Below are positions 62,301-64,000 of a stretch of DNA of 64,000 bases, in pieces. A program made the translations under genes and the position numbers. The DNA is taken from NCBI GenBank assembly GCA_008711295.1, contig VUYV01000395.1, forward strand, positions 232,529 through 296,528, written 5' to 3'. The notes beneath the pieces are model-generated. The model saw only the letters and a program-made list of their open reading frames with translations. It did not search any database and was not told the DNA's origin. Origin of the DNA: Anarhynchus alexandrinus (taxonomy: Eukaryota; Chordata; Aves; Charadriiformes; Charadriidae). Every line of letters begins with the position of its first letter. Within the stretch, counting starts at the first letter, position 1.

Positions 62301-62923
62301 TGGCACTCAAGTGAGTCCCCTTCGAAACAAGGCAGTTCGTATCTCCAACCCTGAGTTACATTTCATCATAAATTCTCCTGTGGTGATTTTCTTTGAACTA
62401 GAGAAGTGAGAGATGGAAGAGTGTCCAAATCTCTACAGCACATTTGATAAACTCTGGCTGAACGCGACTCCGTGGGACCCGCTGAGGCTCCCTTGTCTTG
62501 CGGAGGGGCACATCCCCTTTCAGAGGGGGAAGGTCCTCACCTTAGCGGGTACCACAGTGCTCAGCCTCTAAAGCAACAGCTCACTGCAAGAATAGGTGCC
62601 AAAAGAGTAATTATTTCATTTACCTACTTGGTTGCAGTCAAAGGAAGCATCTTGTTAATGGTCAAACTCTGAAGAACAATTTTCCAAGTAGATATATTAT
62701 AGCCCATTGGTAGGTTTGGGGAAATAGATATTCGCATCGCCGCAAACTAATTGCGTGATGGAGGCTGGGAAGGGAGATGTAATTATCCTGTTTATTGCTG
62801 CTTTTAGGATGGGAAAATGGATTACAACACGGAAGCCAGTGCGAGCAGCAGCTGAACGACATTCTGAAGTGTTATTTGGAGAAACGGAAAGAAGAGGAAC
62901 AGAATCAGAAAAAGGAAAAATAA
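38374..62923 (+). CDS. ZGRF1: ZGRF1, GRF-type zinc finger helicase (whole coding span, 28 coding exons)
   Basis: ZGRF1 is a nuclear 5'-3' DNA helicase that promotes homologous recombination and repair of replication-blocking crosslinks; its N-terminal domain is shared with yeast Mte1 and fission yeast Dbl2. The joined exons give 6,438 nt (2,145 residues plus stop), against about 2,100 in human. Domains: DUF2439 at about 3-90; a long low-complexity region about 116-1310; a GRF finger at about 1398-1440 (Cys1398, Cys1402 or His1404, Cys1427, Cys1435, with GRWFYTC); superfamily 1 UPF1-like helicase about 1690-2110. Helicase motifs: Walker A GVFGAGKS 1704-1711, Walker B DECSQ 1859-1863, GDPKQLPPT 1885-1893, QYRCHP 1926-1931, VSTVDAFQGAE 2040-2050, NVALTRAKR 2074-2082. 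The start ATG has a strong context (G at -3 and +4). All exon phases agree and no disruption is seen. Confidence 0.97.
38517..38597 (+). CDS. ZGRF1: ZGRF1 exon 3 (DUF2439)
   Basis: It encodes VLYTHQKMKKSKTWQDGILR and then IRTGRNK, the signature of the DUF2439 domain that links the Mte1/Dbl2/ZGRF1 group to recombination helicases. Length 81 nt, phase 0 both ends. Confidence 0.97.
38722..38778 (+). CDS. ZGRF1: ZGRF1 exon 4 (DUF2439)
   Basis: It encodes AILFDDKGQCLESVFIKSQ, which continues the DUF2439 fold. Length 57 nt, phase 0 both ends. The donor is GTATAT. Confidence 0.96.
39247..39432 (+). CDS. ZGRF1: ZGRF1 exon 5 (end of DUF2439)
   Basis: It encodes VNAGDNLESERYLITVEAVK, the last strand of the domain, then a linker ending in GLKRKFT, a conserved block in this family. 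Length 186 nt. The donor is GTATGT. Confidence 0.97.
39794..41996 (+). CDS. ZGRF1: ZGRF1 exon 6 (2.2-kb disordered-region exon)
   Basis: It begins GFQGPRQVEKKKSTMEDEEN and encodes residues 116-849 without interruption. The composition is Ser/Glu/Asp/Asn-rich with scattered conserved islands (for example HNIRSTAQIIALLKSKPT), as expected for the long disordered middle of ZGRF1. Length 2,203 nt, phase 0 in and phase 1 out. The donor GTTAGG is weaker than the others. A following in-frame TAG would truncate the protein if the intron were retained. Confidence 0.96.
42302..42384 (+). CDS. ZGRF1: ZGRF1 exon 7
   Basis: Short exon encoding AIKQFTEMPYSESIQASSCS then YFDSSGLM. Length 83 nt, completing a split Ala codon and ending in phase 0. 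Acceptor CTCTTGTAG, donor GTAACC. Low-complexity region; supported by phase and splice signals. Confidence 0.85.
42385..43062 (+). other. ZGRF1: ZGRF1 intron 7
   Basis: This 678-bp intron holds a poly-T tract (about 42780-42801) and a perfect 22-bp palindrome at 42965-42986. Confidence 0.85.
42965..42986. repeat. Perfect 22-bp palindrome without spacer
   Basis: TCTCTTGTATT is followed directly by its exact reverse complement AATACAAGAGA. It lies in ZGRF1 intron 7, about 75 bp upstream of the exon 8 acceptor. It could form a short cruciform or RNA hairpin; no role is known. Confidence 0.95.
43063..43155 (+). CDS. ZGRF1: ZGRF1 exon 8
   Basis: It encodes PKCVDNLKTEACILPMAAAQ and RDRRTSHCQPK. 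Length 93 nt, phase 0 both ends. Acceptor ATCTGTAG, donor GTACAA. Disordered region. Confidence 0.85.
43605..43778 (+). CDS. ZGRF1: ZGRF1 exon 9
   Basis: It encodes PVAFQGHQVKGSAASEVMLR through SPLLSSNYVLSDFRQ. Length 174 nt, phase 0 both ends. Acceptor TCGCGTAG, donor GTAAAA. Confidence 0.88.
43779..44501 (+). other. ZGRF1: ZGRF1 intron 9
   Basis: This 723-bp AT-rich intron holds a spurious AG-flanked segment near 44354-44398 that is not treated as an exon. Nothing else is recognised. Confidence 0.75.
44502..44607 (+). CDS. ZGRF1: ZGRF1 exon 10
   Basis: It encodes SPGSRSPHEDAISFIREENF and then HKKSNIITESRIDEC. Length 106 nt, phase 0 in and phase 1 out. Acceptor TTGGTCAAG, donor GTAAGT. Phase matches exon 11 across a very short 86-bp intron. 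Confidence 0.83.
44694..44800 (+). CDS. ZGRF1: ZGRF1 exon 11
   Basis: It encodes PLALSAYSEVPPWTTSGSPS then PSDLRQKRWTSWEPDK. Length 107 nt, ending in phase 0. Acceptor TTTTCCCTAG, donor GTGTGA (a weak match). Confidence 0.83.
45010..45160 (+). CDS. ZGRF1: ZGRF1 exon 12
   Basis: It encodes MISSAGLTSTLDPDSTISPA through EPERSDFSF. Length 151 nt, phase 0 in and phase 1 out. Acceptor CATCTGTAG, donor GTAAGA. Acidic, Ser-rich, disordered region. Confidence 0.87.
45161..46108 (+). other. ZGRF1: ZGRF1 intron 12
   Basis: This 948-bp intron contains nothing that I recognise. Confidence 0.75.
46109..46782 (+). CDS. ZGRF1: ZGRF1 exon 13
   Basis: The second-largest exon (674 nt, residues 1088-1312). 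It carries the family block QSKWLKYQNSAQCDLIAQNS and a later LLSLHLSQTPLAEATQKVLS. It contains a short internal duplication EDRQMEDRQ. It completes a split Arg codon and ends in phase 0. Donor GTGTGT. Confidence 0.94.
46783..48332 (+). other. ZGRF1: ZGRF1 intron 13
   Basis: This 1.55-kb AT-rich intron has A and T homopolymers and a short TG/TA-rich patch (about 47550). No gene or repeat family is recognised. Confidence 0.8.
48333..48471 (+). CDS. ZGRF1: ZGRF1 exon 14
   Basis: It encodes DITISELSFPSVDKVKYANL followed by PKRKVSIPTVFQSYVHYKQI, a strongly conserved block leading into the GRF domain. Length 139 nt, phase 0 in and phase 1 out. Donor GTACGT. Confidence 0.96.
48472..48994 (+). other. 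ZGRF1: ZGRF1 intron 14
   Basis: This 523-bp intron is AT-rich. Nothing is recognised in it. Confidence 0.8.
48995..49179 (+). CDS. ZGRF1: ZGRF1 exon 15 (first half of GRF zinc finger)
   Basis: It encodes EQLNIMLFELSQRLHDALSK and VDISFYTSLK, then the first zinc ligands Cys1398 and Cys1402 (or His1404) and the KKEGQNK run before the GRF core. Length 185 nt, ending in phase 0. Acceptor TATGTCAAG, donor GTGCTG. Confidence 0.96.
49180..49647 (+). other. ZGRF1: ZGRF1 intron 15
   Basis: This 468-bp intron ends in a long pyrimidine tract. Nothing else is recognised. Confidence 0.8.
49648..49835 (+). CDS. ZGRF1: ZGRF1 exon 16 (second half of GRF zinc finger)
   Basis: It begins GRWFYTCDAPKAERCSFFKW, the defining G-R-W/F core with Cys1427 and Cys1435, followed by a linker (KSIGTYLRSQKISLYEGCQL). 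GRF fingers bind single-stranded or structured nucleic acid. Length 188 nt, phase 0 in and phase 2 out. Confidence 0.97.
49836..50513 (+). other. ZGRF1: ZGRF1 intron 16 with local duplication
   Basis: This 678-bp intron contains a partial direct duplication (49856-50072) with a single N at its junction; see the separate entry. Nothing else is recognised. Confidence 0.85.
49856..50072 (+). repeat. Local direct duplication with an N at the junction
   Basis: Segment 49856-49899 (CTTTTCGCAAGTGCTATGTG...) recurs at 49991-50034 with a few substitutions, and segment 49959-49988 (CTATGGTTCTATGTAGAAAT...) recurs at 50043-50072. The second unit lacks most of the sequence between the two segments. An undetermined base at 49989 sits at the boundary. 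Confidence 0.9.
50514..50653 (+). CDS. ZGRF1: ZGRF1 exon 17
   Basis: It encodes KAFEIQTQRCSKFKKFMNTT followed by FDGDSKTKLYLKLNRKEHYS, a conserved pre-helicase block. Length 140 nt; it completes a split Arg codon and leaves phase 1. Donor GTAAGC. Confidence 0.95.
50654..51799 (+). other. ZGRF1: ZGRF1 intron 17
   Basis: This 1.15-kb AT-rich intron contains nothing that I recognise. Confidence 0.8.
51800..51946 (+). CDS. ZGRF1: ZGRF1 exon 18
   Basis: It encodes DDIWVVSKTLNFDPLDTFIA then SSAFFGPSSNNEVELLPLKG, highly characteristic of the family. Length 147 nt, phase 1 in and phase 1 out. Donor GTAAGT. Confidence 0.97.
51947..54004 (+). other. ZGRF1: ZGRF1 intron 18
   Basis: This 2.06-kb AT-rich intron, the longest in the gene, has no recognised repeat or gene. 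Confidence 0.8.
54005..54119 (+). CDS. ZGRF1: ZGRF1 exon 19
   Basis: It encodes TLVHALLVCNASGELTSLRN then MEEHFNPATLPLIPYLLK. Length 115 nt, phase 1 in and phase 2 out. Acceptor CTTTTCAG, donor GTAAGT. Confidence 0.96.
54120..54960 (+). other. ZGRF1: ZGRF1 intron 19
   Basis: This 841-bp intron contains nothing that I recognise. Confidence 0.8.
54961..55220 (+). CDS. ZGRF1: ZGRF1 exon 20 (entry to helicase domain)
   Basis: It encodes KRVNKRKFIPPTVSLKHTMM and LNPDQATSLIRVAQMMAS, ending FPITIIR just before Walker A. The DQATAL-type segment and FPITII strand correspond to the Q-motif region of UPF1-like helicases. Length 260 nt. Confidence 0.97.
55221..56232 (+). other. ZGRF1: ZGRF1 intron 20
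   Basis: This 1.0-kb AT-rich intron contains nothing that I recognise. Confidence 0.8.
56233..56392 (+). CDS. ZGRF1: ZGRF1 exon 21 (helicase motif I)
   Basis: It encodes GVFGAGKSYLLSVVVLFLVR, which contains Walker A with Lys1710, and motif Ia (IASSTNVAVDRILLG). Length 160 nt, phase 1 in and phase 2 out. All ATP-binding residues are intact. Confidence 0.98.
56393..56964 (+). other. ZGRF1: ZGRF1 intron 21
   Basis: This 572-bp intron has a purine-rich patch near 56570-56650. Nothing else is recognised. Confidence 0.8.
56965..57042 (+). CDS. ZGRF1: ZGRF1 exon 22
   Basis: It encodes LLDLGFEDFIRVGSIRKITK and AILPY. The F-x-R-VGS element is the motif Ib region of UPF1-like helicases. Length 78 nt. 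Confidence 0.96.
57043..57871 (+). other. ZGRF1: ZGRF1 intron 22
   Basis: This 829-bp intron contains nothing that I recognise. Confidence 0.8.
57872..58019 (+). CDS. ZGRF1: ZGRF1 exon 23
   Basis: It encodes LHAGSGNENEQLKELLALMK then EDLTPVEKMYVRKSIEQHKL, a helical insertion typical of ZGRF1. Length 148 nt, ending in phase 0. Donor GTATGC. Confidence 0.96.
58020..59020 (+). other. ZGRF1: ZGRF1 intron 23
   Basis: This 1.0-kb intron contains nothing that I recognise. Confidence 0.8.
59021..59148 (+). CDS. ZGRF1: ZGRF1 exon 24 (helicase motif II)
   Basis: It encodes VRVVGVTCAACPFPALNSLK and FPVVMLDECSQMTEPASLLP. DECSQ (1859-1863) is the Walker B box, where most UPF1-like enzymes have DEA(A/S)Q. 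Length 128 nt, phase 0 in and phase 2 out. Confidence 0.97.
59149..59472 (+). other. ZGRF1: ZGRF1 intron 24
   Basis: This 324-bp intron contains nothing that I recognise. Confidence 0.8.
59473..59596 (+). CDS. ZGRF1: ZGRF1 exon 25 (helicase motif III)
   Basis: It encodes FQCEKLVLVGDPKQLPPTIQ and GLEQTLFDRLCLM. GDPKQLPPT is the motif III signature. Length 124 nt, ending in phase 0. Confidence 0.97.
59597..60040 (+). other. ZGRF1: ZGRF1 intron 25
   Basis: This 444-bp intron contains nothing that I recognise. Confidence 0.8.
60041..60217 (+). CDS. ZGRF1: ZGRF1 exon 26 (helicase motif IV)
   Basis: It encodes GHKTILLRTQYRCHPAISAI then ANELFYEGHLIDGVSEKDRS. QYRCHP is the motif IV signature. Length 177 nt, phase 0 both ends. 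Donor GTAAGT. Confidence 0.97.
60338..60472 (+). CDS. ZGRF1: ZGRF1 exon 27
   Basis: It encodes IERDTSFYNVAEVHFTVKLI and then GSAIGVITLYKSQMCK, the second RecA-like domain. Length 135 nt, phase 0 both ends. It follows a short 120-bp intron. Confidence 0.97.
60473..61127 (+). other. ZGRF1: ZGRF1 intron 27
   Basis: This 655-bp intron contains nothing that I recognise. Confidence 0.8.
61128..61389 (+). CDS. ZGRF1: ZGRF1 exon 28 (helicase motifs V and VI)
   Basis: It encodes VQVSTVDAFQGAEKEIVVLS (motif V) and MNVALTRAKRHLLIVGNLAC (motif VI, with the arginine finger), then LWGRVIQHCK. Length 262 nt, phase 0 in and phase 1 out. Motif VI reads TRAKR as in UPF1, where the human gene has TRGKR by my recollection. 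Confidence 0.98.
61390..62807 (+). other. ZGRF1: ZGRF1 intron 28
   Basis: This 1.42-kb intron has a very AT-rich, partly self-complementary stretch at about 61445-61510. No gene is recognised. Confidence 0.8.
62808..62923 (+). CDS. ZGRF1: ZGRF1 exon 29 (last coding exon, stop)
   Basis: It encodes GWENGLQHGSQCEQQLNDIL and a charged Lys/Glu/Gln tail ending KKEK before TAA (62921-62923). It completes the Gly codon split after exon 28. Acceptor TTGCTGCTTTTAG. Confidence 0.93.
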
Positions 62924-63110
62924 AACACGTGCCTGTTTTATGAAGAAAATATGAACTGCGTGTCTATAAAAATTATCAGAACAATTGCAAATCTAATATT
63001 TATATTTAAAGTGGGAAATTTTTGTTTGCATCTCTGTGCACTGATACTTCTCTCTTGACTCCTTGTTTGTATGACTAAAAATGAATAAAGTAACTTTATC
63101 TGTTTGATAA
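62924..63110 (+). other. ZGRF1: ZGRF1 3' untranslated region
   Basis: A short trailer with a good AATAAA at 63084-63089, about 160 bases after the stop. Cleavage near 63105 is an estimate. Confidence 0.65.
63084..63089 (+). terminator. ZGRF1: ZGRF1 polyadenylation signal
   Basis: AATAAA within AAAATGAATAAAGTAAC is followed by T-rich sequence. It is the best placed signal after the stop codon. A second AATAAA overlaps the stop codon itself and is less likely. Confidence 0.6.
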
Positions 63111-64000
63111 CTGAAATCCTTTTATGCTTACTAAGTACTTAATTGTAGTATTAGTATTTTGTTACTCCTCAGATTAGATACACACATAACATCATATCTT
63201 ACAACTCTGTCAGCTTGCATGTTTGCAGATGAGTGACATCTAGGAAAGAGCATGGCTGAATCAAAAAAAAAAAGGAAAAATAAAACAGTAATTTCTCCAA
63301 AAAAATAGTACACTTCCTTGGTCTATTGCATCTTTGGATTTCATATAACAAAATGAGAACTGAATCACCTGTATTTAGATTTTTTTACAGTTTTCAGGAT
63401 AAGATCACTCAGCTGTGTTTTGAAACTATAAAAAAGCAGAATGATTTGGGATTGGAAAGGAGGGCTGTTGGGTTGGAAACTCTCCCACAAAAAAAGAAAG
63501 GTTCATCATTTTTACTGCGTTTGTTTCAAAGGTGTATAGAGGAGGCTCAGGGGTTAGTGAGCGAACGGTGTGGAGGAGCAGACTAAGCTTGGACATGATA
63601 AAATGTGAGGTGGTTATGGTTTTGATCTTAGAGGATAGCTGTTTCCTGGGGATTCACTGATACCTACCTTGAAAAAAAAATGTCATTTATGCCTGTGTCA
63701 TTCTTGCTCACGCTGGACAGCAAGTCCCACCAGCTGCTGTGAAAATCATCACCTGTAGGAACAAGAGAAGGGTGTGTGGCAGCTTCCCTGCGTTAATTTC
63801 ATACCTACTGTCCGCAATGGCTAAGAGATGTGTAAAAACCCTAAACCACCCCATTGCTGTGTTTGGAAAGAAAAGCAAAATGTCATTTACTATCTGCCTG
63901 AAACCTCTGTCAGTCTACGATGGCTTTTTCAGGCTGCTGCCCAGGTGCTTATGCAAAAGCTGCCCTTGAGAAACAGCCCGTTGCTTTATGCTTGTATTTT
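63111..64000. other. Intergenic DNA beyond ZGRF1
   Basis: No gene is recognised. A phrase near 63440-63470 resembles a very degraded CR1 tail but is too short to call. In amniotes the next gene on this side is usually NEUROG2, which does not appear in the window. Confidence 0.6.

Noticed and set aside
63437..63475. Third CR1 tail
   Set aside because: Only a loose resemblance (AGAATGATTTGGGATTGGAA) without the following conserved blocks.

Overview
The window is vertebrate nuclear DNA, most likely from a bird. It has long introns, GT-AG splicing, a CpG-rich divergent promoter, two CR1 (chicken repeat 1) LINE tails as the only interspersed repeats I recognise, and an intact miR-302/367 microRNA cluster. 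CR1 also occurs in turtles and crocodilians, so 'bird' is an inference. The gene order (LARP7 head-to-head with ZGRF1, miR-302/367 antisense inside a LARP7 intron) matches the conserved amniote arrangement seen on human 4q25.

Layout: 1 to about 7,800 is intergenic DNA with no gene I can support; it holds a GC-rich repeat near 1.65-1.77 kb and a short perfect hairpin. From about 7.8 kb to about 36.8 kb lies LARP7 on the minus strand: 12 coding exons plus a noncoding first exon, 593 codons reconstructed with every splice phase consistent. Its intron at 19,996-22,857 carries, on the plus strand, five microRNA hairpins in the order miR-302b, 302c, 302a, 302d, 367. A CpG-rich region at about 36.3-37.1 kb holds both first exons and has two NRF1-type palindromes, a full CRE and an E-box. 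From about 36.97 kb to about 63.1 kb lies ZGRF1 on the plus strand: a noncoding first exon plus 28 coding exons, 2,145 codons, with an N-terminal DUF2439 domain, a 2.2-kb exon encoding a poorly structured region, a GRF zinc finger and a complete UPF1-like superfamily 1 helicase. The last 0.9 kb is intergenic.

How the parts relate: LARP7 is the La-family protein that holds and stabilises 7SK RNA (the P-TEFb reservoir) and assists U6 snRNA modification. ZGRF1 is a DNA repair helicase. They are functionally unrelated but share one promoter region. The miR-302/367 cluster is a pluripotency-associated microRNA cluster transcribed opposite to its host gene, so it needs its own promoter; candidate promoter and polyadenylation signals are noted.

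All exon boundaries were read by eye from splice signals, reading phase and family resemblance; no alignment or transcript data were available. I found no evidence for a wholly new biological system. The less ordinary items are unexplained inverted repeats beside and within the miR-302 cluster, an in-frame alternative acceptor in LARP7, two upstream reading frames in the ZGRF1 leader, and a diverged local duplication marked by an N inside a ZGRF1 intron.
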